Positions 22,503 through 33,965 of a stretch of DNA of 64,000 nt are shown here, piece after piece. The stretch comes from Circinella umbellata (Eukaryota > Mucoromycota > Mucoromycetes > Mucorales > Lichtheimiaceae). The first letter of the stretch is position 1; each line of letters begins with the position of its first letter. The DNA lies in NCBI GenBank assembly GCA_025093555.1, contig JAIWNF010000007.1, forward strand, positions 310,001-374,000. The letters run 5' to 3'. The notes under the pieces are model-generated. The model did no database searches and was not told the DNA's origin. It saw only the letters and a program-made list of their open reading frames with translations. The position numbers and the translations under genes are program-made.

Positions 22503-24308
22503 TTAGGCGGATGGTCGGCGTGATGGTTGTGCGATTATACCATTATTATCTTTTTGTTGTTCATCATATGCATTATTCCAATAAATAGTAATCTCTCCAT
22601 CACCAAGAACTCCACTCTCGGTAGTAGGAGTGTTTGAATGATGGCGTGTTGTCCCTGCTGTCGCTATACTTCTTCTTCTAGTGGTATCATGATTATTATT
22701 ATCATTAGTATACGTAGCGGGAATTTCAGGCATCAATTCGACTAATGCACTATATCGATCATGAAATGGATCATCTTCAGATCGTGGACTTCCTCTATTG
22801 ATAACAAGACTTTTATTCACCGTTGCTTCTATAAGCTCTGGATCGGTATTAATAATAGTTGTGGGGCGTTGTTGCTGAGACGGATAATGTCGCTGTACCA
22901 AAGAAGATCGACTTTGCTGTAGTGCTGGTCGAGGTGATCTAGTGCTTAGTAGTCGCTTGGCAGGAGCTGTATTGGATCGAGAAAGGTGTACAATACTACC
23001 CGCATCGCTACCATCGTCTCTAGTAAGTATAGTACGTACTGATCCACTACGGCTAAGACCGCCACCGCCAAGATTGTTTGCTAAACCATCGCCATCAATA
23101 TTACTCACAAGTACTTGATTTACACGCATGATTTGAGGACGTGCACGCTGTACTTGAACTGCATGAACAGTTTTTGATGGTGTTGTTGGATTGTTACTTA
23201 TTGTTGACGTGATCGATGCGCGCGTACCCAAAGAACTATCTCCATCACTTTCGTAACCCGCACTAAGATATTTTGAAGCATGTTGTCTATCGGTAGTTTC
23301 GTTAGCAGAGGCACTTTCGTCGAGGCATTTTGATACATATCGTCTATCATCAGTCGCATTCTTTTCTTTGGAACTGCTATCGGAGGCAAAGTGTTTTGAT
23401 TCATATCGTCTATCGGCAATTTCGTTACTAGCAGCGAGAGCAGTCAGGTTGGGGATATTAAGTATTGAAGATCTCTGTGTATGCGAAGCTGGTGATAAAT
23501 CATTGTTTATGATAGCTGTTGTTTTAGGTTCTTCTTCAGATGAAGGCGGGATATACGCGACAGGAATTACACCAGAAGTGATTTCACGACTAGTGGACTA
23601 TATTTGAAAGGTAACCCAAGACAATATATTTTCTTAGCTAAGTAACATATTCATTTTTTTCACACATGTGCCTTATAATAACATCAAAATATATTATTCT
23701 TACCGCGATGTTTTTTTCACTCATACGTTGTTGCTGTGTTGTAAATGGTAAATCAGTTGATTTACCCTTGAATCGTCTTACAGCCCAAAGTCCAACACAT
23801 GCAAATAGAAGCAATCCACCTAAAAGTCCACCAACCAAACCTCCAATTAGTCCACCTTTATCGCCACTACTGTCATCGCTATTTTCACCGAATTGACTAT
23901 TTTGTTCGGAGTCAGTGTTATTATTATTTGTATCAGTTGGAGTTGAACTAGGAGGAAGTCCAAGAACTGTTTGATCCACACAATTGGATGCAGGGCAGAC
24001 GCCACAATCCTTCATTGTACCCAGGGTGCATACTTGATTAGTTCCACAGCCCCCATTGCATCGTGGTACACAATTCGTTGGTTGACAATCTTCGGTGATA
24101 GATAATAATTATGAAAAAGTGTTTATTATTATCAATGGTTATATAAAAAATTATTGTCATTATTGTATTTACAAATTATACATTCTTAAATTTTTATATT
24201 ACCTTGTGCTTGTATCAAAATAGGCAAAAGTATAACAAGAAGTAAAAATAGAAGTCGTGATAATGAGGTGATCTTGGAATGGTTTTTGAATGAAGAAAAG
24301 TGTTTCAT
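22503..24308 (-). CDS. Opy2-like single-pass membrane anchor protein
   Basis: Three exons (24203-24308, 23704-24089, 22503-23597) give 528 aa. Exon 1 encodes a signal peptide with core LLFLLLVILLPILIQA. Residues 37-72 hold eight cysteines with spacing C-x4-C-x3-C-x3-C-x5-C-x7-C-x2-C-x4-C, the layout of the fungal Opy2 N-terminal domain. A Gly-rich membrane helix follows at about 114-139 (GGLIGGLVGGLLGG then hydrophobics), with a basic stop-transfer RRFKGK. The long cytosolic tail is Ser/Arg-rich and begins STSREITSGVIPVAYIPP, which I recognise as typical of these proteins. In yeast Opy2 recruits Ste50/Ste11 to the plasma membrane for HOG and filamentation MAPK signalling; the same role is inferred here. 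Confidence 0.85.
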
Positions 24309-24659
24309 GACAACGGAATAAAAAGGTTATTACAAATGGTGCTCAATTTCATGAAAGGATAAAAAAATAAAAAAAATAAAAGAAGGAATGGAAGGGGCTC
24401 TATATAGAAAATAACGAGAGCTATATATTAATTGATTGGTATACAAGAAGAAGAGGAGGAGAAAAAAGGAAGACGAAGAAAATAACAAAAATACATTTTA
24501 GAAAAATTCAATAGACCGGAGCACAAGTGTTCTAGGCATTGCCTTTATGATTTATGGTTGCTGAATGTCAAAACAAATGCTTGAATTCAATATTGTTACA
24601 CAAACTGTAGTAATTAGCAATGAGCTTGTGTACACAGATCCTACCTGGAAAGGGTTATT
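24309..24659. other. Promoter of Opy2-like gene and 3' flank of SUR7-like gene
   Basis: Purine-rich on the plus strand (24360-24490), that is pyrimidine-rich upstream of the Opy2-like start. No ORF of note. Confidence 0.45.
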
Positions 24660-25494
24660 TTACACATGGCTCATTTCGATTTCTTGTTCTTGTCGTCTTT
24701 GGTGTTGAGCTTGTGTTCGGCATAATCGTACGCCCTCAATAAAGAAGATTATAATGACAATAATTAATGCAATTGCCGCTCCAACTGTTAACCAAATAGC
24801 AGGACCCAAGGATGCAATTAATTTTACGCTTGTACCTGGAATTGCTTGTTCCGCTTGAATTAATGCATTCCGTACAGATTGATACCCTACAATCTGCACT
24901 GCCAAAGAGGCAATTACAAATGCTAACGCGAAAACTCCGAGTAGGGTAAGACAACACACCAATCGATCGTTTGCTGTACATAATCGGATTAAGCACCACG
25001 AAGTAATAATGAATGACAAAACAACAGATGGAATCAGTGTCCCACCTTGAGCTACTGAAAGTGCTGTATGAAGCTTATCCGGTATAGCATCTTCCAATAT
25101 ACCCGGCAGTCCTTGAGAGTCTATATACATTTTATATATATTCGCCGGAAATGGAACTGTTAATATCCTAGAATGACAAAATAATACGTACGTAACAACT
25201 TATAAATTATTATATACGCCTACCAAAACGATAACCTAGACTTGGATTAGTACATGCTGTCTGAGTATAATCCGAATCAAACTTTTGACAGATAACAAAG
25301 GTTGCAAACGTTAATGAATCAGGGACACCAAAAATATTGTGTCTTATTCTGTCAATAAGTGAATTAGATACTAAAGTATCCACTTTGACGAAATAAACAG
25401 AATGTAGTCCTGGAAAATTACCACAGAGTGAGATCACTTGTAATATGAGGGAAGTGGCAAATAGTACACATGTCAAAATACTAAATATTTTCAT
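24660..25494 (-). CDS. SUR7/PalI-family four-helix membrane protein
   Basis: Two exons (25224-25494 and 24660-25156) give about 255 aa. Topology: helix 1 at the N-terminus (ILTCVLFATSLILQVISLCG), a roughly 80-residue extracellular loop with the pair C-x15-20-C seen in the family (FVICQKFDSDYTQTACTNPS), then three helices (SVVLSFIITSWCLIRL, LTLLGVFALAFVIASLAVQI, IWLTVGAAIALIIVIIIFFI) and a short charged tail. This is the plan of SUR7/PalI/Rim9 proteins of eisosomes and pH sensing. The intron is slightly ambiguous: the CAG acceptor at 25157-25159 keeps the frame, while the donor may be GTAGGC (exon ends 25224) or GTATAT (7 bases... shifted in frame by two codons). A nearer acceptor gives an immediate stop. 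Confidence 0.8.
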
Positions 25495-27400
25495 AATACG
25501 TAGTACTAATATATACAGTAGAGAAGAAGACAATATAAAAAAGAAGCAAGAAAAAATAGAGAGGAAGAAAAAAACAGCGATTTAAAGATGGAGTTTTCAC
25601 AAGAAAAAACAATGACGTGCAAGAAGCAGAAACAACAACAGATAGTGTAAATTAATAATAGTAATGTGAATAATTGACTCTTTGTATGGCATCATCATGC
25701 AATGTAAATTTAGTAACGCATAGATTTCTGAAGACAAACCGAAAAGTTATAATGAAGAAAACATATGGGGAGTTGATGGTGTATATAACTACTTTTAGAC
25801 AGAAGTTAGTGATTTTAGTGTATACAAAGCTAAGATGCACGTATATGCATATACTACGATGCTTTCATAATTTGTGTGGCAGTTTGATGTAATTGTTCTA
25901 TGTCCCGATAAGTGATCGTCATTGAAACCTACTATATTACTATAATGTACTGTAAATATGCTTTTCAGCTTTTGCAAACAATTAAAAAAATATATTACAA
26001 TATTTATATTTGTTATTATGCATTGAACAAAAATAAAATAAAGCTTTCTAATACCTGAAGCAGTAGTGATTTTGTTTGTGCAAAAGCTTGCATGTCAATT
26101 TTCTGACGTACCTTCAGATCGCATCTTTTGTATGCCAAGAAAATGCGGTCTTCAGATTTTGTCTCAAGACAATCCGTTTATCTGAAGTAAAATAGTTGAT
26201 ATCATTATTTAGGTATAACTTTTATGTATCAAGGTAAACGACAAATTACAAGGCCTACCTTCTTAAAAATTTACTTACACTCTTGGCAACCACGAAAGTA
26301 ATTGCCTAAAAAGAAAAAAAGCCCTCGTATGCATATGCAGTAAACACTGATGTGAAGATGTTCGCAGAGAAGAACAGAATAGATTAACTAGTTAATGAGC
26401 ACAATCAACTATAACGTGTTTTCTTTCCATAATACATGTTACAGACATTTGGAAGACCAAATTAAAAACATATTTTTTTTGCATCATGGGTTAAATTCAA
26501 ATTCCAAGAATAAATATGTTACAATAAGAAGAACAATTCCAATTTCTTCATCTGTTGGATCATCAAGTTTGAAAAAAGAGATTAAACTAATACGTACATA
26601 CATAAAAATATTGAGCTACGTTGCCTCTAGAAATAGGGAACTATGTCTTATTATATCATTCTTGCGTGTCAATAATGACGGAGGAGTAGTTGAAACGTTT
26701 ATAATGTGTTGTTTATTAATTCATTTCGTATTTTATTGGACTATTTGTTGGAAAAAAGCTACTAATGTACCTTTATATTTAAAGTACGTAGATCATATTA
26801 ATCTTAAATATCTTGTAACAATCGTGTCTATAACAAGGGGAGTAATCACTCTATAATGTAAATGAAAAAAATATGTCAATAAAACGGTACGTACTTGGGA
26901 AACAAAATAAAGGAGCAGGGGAGGGAATCAGCATGATCGTTCAGAATTACTTTTTATTTTCGCATATGTATGTATAATACGTACGTATTAGTATCTTTTT
27001 TTTGCGCCGTTTAGCTTACCACATTAGATGGTTGGAACAGTTTATGCATCACACCAGAATTTTTTTTCGTGATGCATTATGCCCGTTTAGTTATCGTCTA
27101 TGTAAATACTCAATCCAAAATTGTTTGATACTATAATGTTTTCTAAAACATTATTTAATAGAATGCACACTATATTAACATACTCTGTAATTTTTACCTG
27201 GTATGTAATAAACGAGAACTATTAAAAAAAAGCTAATAAGAGGAACAAAATTTTGTAGAAGTCTGCACCGAGTTTCGTTCGTAATTGTTTTTTGACTTTT
27301 TATTTATATTATTGCTAATTGCATAGTATACTTGAGGAAGAAACCTAAGTAGCAATCGGTGCAATATTTTTTTTTTGTTTATCGATCATTCTTACATGTC

Positions 27401-28744
27401 TTCCATCTTAAATAGCCAAAACAAAATGATTTTTTTAATGCCTAGGTAAGGATTTTTTGTGCACTTGTATTTAAACAAAATAGTCCAAAAAGCGTGCTCT
27501 TTGACATCGAAAGAATTAAAAAATTGATATACTTTTTCAATTTTGATATAAGAAAAAATTCCTTAAGTAGGCTTTCAAAGTTTGTAGCTTTTGGTAACTT
27601 AAGCAGAGAAGAGAAGATTTTGAAACGTTCAATTATGGCGGGAGTCGAACAGAGTTATTGAAAAAGTGTATGATACAGACGAGTTCATGAGAATAATAAT
27701 AATAAAGGATGGGTGCAGAAGATGCATGTTACTTTGAAAACCCAAAAATGAAATCGGTCAAAGGTATCAAAATATTTTAGAAGAACATACATTACAGTTT
27801 GAAAATGCACCATATAATGTAAGAAAAAATAGATAGCAAATTGTAAAATGGATCCAACTAATGATTTTCTTCATTGTGTATAACATCTTCTAGGTTCTTA
27901 GCATGGCTTCAGAGAACAAAAAATGCATTATAAGAAGGAATTGAAGATAATGGTCATTTAACTATAATGTATCTTAAACCCCACTGCGCTCGCAATTGGA
28001 TTGAGTGATACTAGGGATCTGCTATAATGAATTATGACTAAATACTGGGTATATAAGGGATTTGCTACGGACTCCCCAAAAACATAATATATTAGGTAAT
28101 TTCAATACTTACGGACACCCCACTTTTATATTTTTTCAAAAATATATAACAATCTAATATAATTACGCCATGTCCAGCTATTTATACACTATTTATACAG
28201 TAATTATCGTTATATAACTTAGAAATGTTTATGAAACTTATATTACGTAGCAGTTCAACGTTTTATGAATAACATTTAATAATATTTGTTATCTTCTCTC
28301 ACTATATCGTTATGTACACAAGTGGGAGCTGTAGTCCACATAAAAACAAGACAAACAAGGAATAATGTATACTTTTATGTAATAATATATATGGGCGGTC
28401 AAATAAGCGGTATTGGCGTTGATAACGCTGGTACTATAGTTTACATGGTCTCAAAAATTAATTGACAACTTTTTATTTGTGAGGTGTCCGTAAGGCCAAA
28501 ATATGGGGTGTCCGTAGCAATTCCCGGTATATAGATTTAGAAAATATATTAAACATAAATAATTTTATAGGTATCAGAGTGTATAGATAGACTATGTGTT
28601 GACATAAAGCGGATCAGAAGGTACCACATCGCATAGAAGAATTAGCATGTATGATTAGTATTTTTTTTTCTATAAAATAATAAAGCTGGGTTTAAACGTC
28701 AAAAAAATTGAAACATCAAAACTTTTTGGCTATTTAAGATGGAA
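27401..28744. repeat. Perfect 21-base inverted repeat pair enclosing the MITE
   Basis: TTCCATCTTAAATAGCCAAAA at 27401-27421 recurs as its exact reverse complement at 28724-28744; weaker similarity (for example TTTAAAC) continues inward. The 1.34-kb interval contains the MITE and no intact ORF. It may be the remains of an older element into which the MITE inserted. Target-site duplication outside the repeats was not evident. Confidence 0.6.
28056..28525. mobile_element. Non-autonomous hAT-like MITE (about 470 bp)
   Basis: Left end GGGATTTGCTACGGACTCCC (28057 onward) and, reverse complemented, right end GGGAATTGCTACGGACACCC (ending 28525) form terminal inverted repeats of about 21 bases with two or three mismatches. 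A second inner inverted pair lies close by (TTACGGACACCCCAC near 28111 and its complement near 28480). Identical 8-base flanks GGTATATA sit at 28048-28055 and 28526-28533, the duplication length typical of hAT elements. The interior is AT-rich, has no coding capacity, and so depends on a transposase elsewhere. The TSD is AT-rich, so a chance match is possible, but both flanks abut the repeats. Confidence 0.8.
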
Positions 28745-29852
28745 TGCATCATACTATATTGCGGTACACCACCATTGACATCAAACATTAACTTTTTTTC
28801 TTACCTCTCCTATATCTTTGTATAGTATTGTCCGAGATATTTGTCCAGTTTTTATCATGTACGTACAAAATTCATATACTATGATTTCTACAGAAGAAAG
28901 ATGCTATATTATATAACTACATATTATAGAAAAAAAAAGAACATAAATGCTATATTTCCAGCTGTTCGAGAAAACAACATAATGTCCTGGAGAATATACT
29001 ACTACTAGTAAGTAGTTTTAATCACCATTTTCGAATAATAGGTTATTTATGCCATTGTCATTGTACAATTCTGGGTATATACAGCAGCAATAACACGGAG
29101 AAATTACATGATATTATCGATGTTATCAGCGATAAAAAAAAAGATATGAAATACGTACTAAAAAAAAGCATTGAAGTGTATTTGGGTGCGATGCAATATA
29201 TTAATTGTGTGAATTATTTCACAGAGGAAAGAAAAATGGAAGCTACATAATTAATGTCTTTTTTTTTTTCAGAGGTGTATAATTAAATGGTAATAAAAAA
29301 CGAGGCTTAGTGATGCTAAATTCTAACGTTCCTTTGCGGATAATTTGTCTCGTTATAAAATAATATGTCATGTACGTACGTAGTCTGCTGCCCACCTGCT
29401 ACCAATCATTACTATACACACGAGTAAAAATTATTTAATAATGTTACCTATCGTCATTATATAGTTATCAAAGTGTTTCGATATTAAAATATCAATACCG
29501 TAAACGATACATATGCGGCATAAATTTAGAAGCAAGTGTCTTACAGATACGTACAACAGACCTAGCAGCTATATAAAGCTCTCAATCAGTTCCCCAAAAT
29601 TATTGATGCTCAAAAATACAACAATTTTTTTCTTAAAATGGAAAATAGTATCGAGTAATTTTAATAAAGGTAATTTGTTAAACAATAATAAGAAATAAAT
29701 AATATGGAAAAATAACAAATATAATCATTCAGAATGAGTGTAACATAACGATAATAATAGTATAGAGAAATACAAAAAAAAATGGGTACTATTTACAATA
29801 AAAGTATGAGATTACAAACTTAAACGGATTTTTTTTAGTGGGCAAGCTATTT

Positions 29853-31726
29853 TCAAGGTGAAGTAAGAGGATGTCGCACAAGTCTAATTCTCCTTTTACC
29901 AATGGGCGATCTTAGACCGCGCATGAACTTGTTATTTCGACCTTCAGCAGTGTTATTATTATTACTTTCTGTTGTATCCGTTATTGTGGTTATGGTGTTT
30001 TGTTGATGAGTTCCGTTCTCACCTCCTGACACTTTTTTATTAGTGACTTTCTTTGACACAGTAATGTGCTGCTTTTGTTGTTTTTGTTTGTCTTGTTGTG
30101 ATGAGATCCTGGTAAACGACGTGAACCAATAAAAGATTTTTCTCAGCTGACTAGGATCTTCTGACGACGGAGTATTAGTAGCAGATGACCCTCGGAACTC
30201 GACCGTTGGTGAGCGTTTTAATGTCGTGCTTGTACCAGAATGACGTCTACCTTGATGTGTGTTTGTTGTTGTTCCAGTCGATGAAGTAGTGACAGGTTCA
30301 AACACTCTTGGATGCATCATTGTATCTATTGTTAGAATTATTATTGTAATTGGAAAATAGTGAGTAATCAGGATAATTTAGAGTCTACATCATCAATCAT
30401 CAGCCACTTCAATTTTTTTAACATTATAGATTAAGAAAAAAAACCACATGGTTTTATATTATAAAGTTTTTTACCTTCTGCCAATTTGGCTAACACATTT
30501 TTGTCCAATCGGTCAAATGCACCACTCTTGGTCACCAAGTCGAAATTAGAAACAATATATTTTAACACTGTACTTCGTGCATCTGTTAGAATAAGCTTAA
30601 CTTGATTGCAGTGTTGTACTGCATGCCGGCACATCAAGTCGCGGACAATTCCTTGATACATGTTAGGTGCATTATGAGGCTTCATGTTATCTGTCAATGT
30701 GCGCTGCAGTAAAAATTCCAAAAAGTCAAACGAGTAAGTAATTCCATCGATGCACGATAAAAGTGTTGGGTATTGGGAACAATAAAAGTCGAAAAAATGT
30801 GCAATAATCTCAGTGGATCGGGATTGAGCTCCTGATATCGTGCTTTTAAGGTGATCAAACATATCATTATTTAATTTTGTTGTTGTTGTTATTGTCATAG
30901 ATGTTGGTTTTTGCACTTCAAGTGATTTGTTTGCGATAAAACATGCATAAAGTGTTTCTATCGCATTAAACCGACTCACACGTCCAATAATCTGTTGCTT
31001 TAAATAAGTGCTAACATCAGGTTGAGACAAAAGTAGCATTTCTGCTAATCCACGACTTGTCCAATACGTTTGTAGTGTTTTATCTGGTTCCTGGGTTAAG
31101 ACTACCAATATTTTTTCTGTGATAACGGCCATGACTTCATCCTCAAATTGGACCGCGCGTGCATAGCTATAGGGGAACAATTGTGTTACTACATCACGAC
31201 ACTCGACACAATAGCAAGTCCACTGATGTGCAGATTCAGTTAGCTGTTCGCTGAGAATTTGTCGAAGTTGAACCATGCCGAGGTAGTCGGCAGCAGAATA
31301 CATGTCCTGTAACTGTTGTATTTTTGCGTGGGTCTCATTAACAGAGCCATTGACGTTAAACTCCAGTTCGTTTGTATACATATAATGTAAGACACCATCC
31401 AGCCCGATTGCAGTAAACACGCCTGGTGGTAGGAAGACAATGCTTGCACCAGACTCACTAAATTCTCCATCAAACATGGCAGCAAAATAAGGCGAATGTT
31501 GTGCAAGTACTTTTTTATGACAGGTCCAACGAGTTTTTTGGTGTTCATCGTTGCCGGTTAAAAGGTGTTGTTGTTGTTGATGGTGGTGCTGATAATGGCT
31601 ACTTGTATTAGACCGAGTGGTTAAAGCAGCAGCAGTAGTAGTAGTATTGATTTTTTGTTGATGACGTTGCTCAGGAGGGCCCAAGGCCAACATGACATTT
31701 GGCGGAGCATTGTCAAAGGAGCCCAT
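29853..31726 (-). CDS. BTB/POZ domain protein
   Basis: Two exons (30475-31726, 29853-30325) give 574 aa in one frame; without the intron the frame ends a few codons after the donor. A low-complexity N-terminus with a Thr/His/Gln-rich stretch precedes a BTB domain at about 67-160 (TWTCHKKVLAQHSPYFAAMF is read as TRWTCHKKVLAQHSPYFAAM, then EFSESGASIVFLPPGVF and YMYTNELEF), typical of Cullin-3 adaptors or scaffold proteins. A helical BACK-like region follows (SAADYLGMVQLRQILSEQL onward). The tail is Ser/Thr/Asn-rich with a basic end (GKRRIRLVRHP). No kelch, MATH or zinc finger is visible. The start at 31726 is the first ATG after a long poly-pyrimidine leader; upstream in-frame codons look untranslated. 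Confidence 0.85.
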
Positions 31727-31913
31727 AACAGAAAAAAAAAGTGACGGAAGAAAAGAAAGAGAAAAAAAGATATTTTTTTCGGGCGAGAACACAAAAAAAA
31801 ATATTAAACACAAGAAAAAATAAAGATATGTGTGATGTGAGAAAGTTTTTTTTTCTTTTTTTATAATGTAAAGATTGAGTGCGCGCGATGTGTTTGTGTA
31901 TGTAGTACAAAAA

Positions 31914-33965
31914 TCAGTCGATTTTCTTGATAGCTCGATTATACATAAAATAAACAATACCAGCTACCGCAGCAGCAGATCCTAATGCTATAATTAATCC
32001 CAAAGTTCCATCATCATCTCGTTTCGTACGTTTGCTTCTCCTTTTCCTTCCTTTCTTTTCTTTAGGTTGCCTTTGTTTTTCTTGTGCTAATGATCTTGAT
32101 TTTGACGATGATCCTACTTTAGAAGCAGCAGCAGCAGCAGCAGCAGCGGCAGCGGCAGCCTTTTTTTGCTTTTCAACTTCTTCTTTGTTTGCATCCCATT
32201 CTACAGCCTCTACTTCTGCTGGTACAACAAGTTTGCCAGTGGTATCAAGTTTAATAGCACGTCCAAACCATTTTCCAGCTTGCCATAAGTCTTGGTCTAC
32301 ACCCATTCCATTAGCAAACATGATACCTATATTATAAGATGCTTGAGCATGACCCAACATAGATGCTTCCTTCCAATATCGAATTGCTTTTTTTGGATCC
32401 ACTTCTACGTGTGTAACCGAACGGACAGATTCTCCTTCGGGCTGTGAACCATACAAATAAATCAAACCAGTTTGAAAAGCAGCACTAGTGAAAGCACGTT
32501 CATCTGCACTATGAGGACCATGGTTTCGTAAAGCACTTTTAGGAATTTCTGCATCTTGTTCCAAAATACCAAATTCGTTGTCAATACGCGGCGCAGTAAT
32601 GTTCATGGCTCTGTTAAAGTAAATCAAAGCCATTTCATAGTTCTTTTCGATTCCGGCTTCAGATGATCCGGCTCCGTACATATTACCAACAATATAACAA
32701 GCCAACGGGTCCGGTCCGCTACTACTACTTGTCCCGGATGACTCAATCACTGCATCAGCTGCTCGTTTATACCATTCAAATGCCTTCTTGGGATCCTTTT
32801 CATATACTGCAGTTTTACCTTCTGGTTGTGGGTTATCAATCTACACAAGGGTTCCCTTTTTTTAGTGTTTCTGAGTTGTCATGGCAATTAACCAGCCCTT
32901 TTATTGTTGTTGTTACAGTTACCTCATACAAAGCTGCGACCTTCATCATGGATTTAGTATGGTTTCTTTCTGCAGCACAAAGATAATATTTGAACGCATT
33001 CTGTATAAAGTAATATTTAATATCTGCTTTATTGTCTTCCCCAATTTATAACAGCAATATATATATGTATTACCTGGTAATCAGCCATTCGTGTTTCAAA
33101 CCATCCACCCAAGTGATACGCACTTGTTACGTCAATATCAAAATCGGATTTCAATCCTTTTGATACAGGCACAGCCCATTCCATCCCTTCTCGTTCTTTT
33201 TCCAAATGAATAGTAAGAATTCTATATTTTGTTGCTTGTCGTGCTGATTCTGCTTGTTCTTTATCTTGTTCTTTATCTTGTTGCTTATCTTGTTGTTCTT
33301 GTTGTTGTTCAGTAGGTGGAGTGTTTACCATCATAGGTGATTGAGTCAAAGAATCATCTGCTATCGACGACGAAGATGAACGTGCTGAAGCTGAGCCAAG
33401 TGCTGCTGCTTGTTGATAAATATCTTGCATATCAGCTGAAAGATCGTTTGTCAACGATTCTGTAAGCGCCGGCGCCGGTAGAATCATCGACGAGTTCGGC
33501 GAGTGATTTGGTGACGACATTAAGGCATAAGAAGAAGCAATTGAAAGAGAAGGTGAAGTTGTCAAAGAAGAAAATGGTGACGTTGAAATCTTTTCGAGTT
33601 GCCATAACGATTCATAATGATTCACTGGTGCAAACAATTTACCCTGGTATAAAAATGTCATTTGTATTTTTTCAAGTGTCGAATTAGTTATGCTTTCTTA
33701 TCCTTTTCCACTTCACCGGGTGATGCTTTTAGTACATAGACTTGAAATGTTTATATGATATATAATATATATAAAATTATTATCTTTTTACCTTGAGGAC
33801 GGGTTCCTGGCCTTTTAAACCTGCTCTCACATTTTGTTGTTCAATCACAATATCTAAATCTTTGCGGTTGCAATTTTCTGGGACTAAGAATGAGATTGTG
33901 ATTTGATCCGTGCTTTGGCTCCAAATATATGTATTGGCCTGGAGTTGATCGTCTATGTCAGCCAT
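31914..33965 (-). CDS. CS-domain plus Sel1-repeat tail-anchored protein
   Basis: Four exons (33792-33965, 33643 down to 33074, 32923-33000, 31914-32840) give 582 aa. Residues 1 to about 80 form a CS (p23/NudC-like) domain split by intron 1: WSQSTDQITISFLVPEN, VRAGLKGQEPVLKGKLFAPV, ESLWQLEK. Then a Ser/Gln-rich linker, and Sel1-like repeats around 220-480 (AYHLGGWFETRMADYQNAFK, DPKKAFEWYKRAAD, KKAIRYWKEASMLGHAQASY, YNIGIMFANGMGVDQDLWQA). A 14-residue Ala run, a Lys/Arg-rich stretch and a C-terminal membrane helix (GLIIALGSAAAVAGIVYFMY) end in a short basic tail, the plan of a tail-anchored protein of the ER or mitochondria. Sel1 proteins of this type (Hrd3/SEL1L) act in ERAD; that role is only suggested here. 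It lies 188 bases upstream of the BTB gene. Confidence 0.85.

Larger units (their letters stand above)
25495..29852. other. Gene desert with MITE and inverted repeats
   Basis: 4.4 kb of AT-rich DNA. No convincing gene. One 153-codon ORF (26395-26856, +) has no recognisable domain and AT-driven composition. Structural features are a MITE at 28056-28525, 21-base inverted repeats at 27401 and 28724, a short pair TGCACCGA/TCGGTGCA near 27265 and 27353, and an imperfect hairpin near 26117-26158. This looks like an island of decayed mobile DNA. Confidence 0.6.

Noticed and set aside
26117..26158. Imperfect hairpin that could be a small RNA or terminator
   Set aside because: Mismatched stem in AT-rich DNA with no associated promoter; within chance expectation.
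26395..26856. 153-codon ORF in the gene desert
   Set aside because: Composition follows the AT-rich background, no domain or signal is recognised, and it lies among mobile-element remains. Possible but unsupported.
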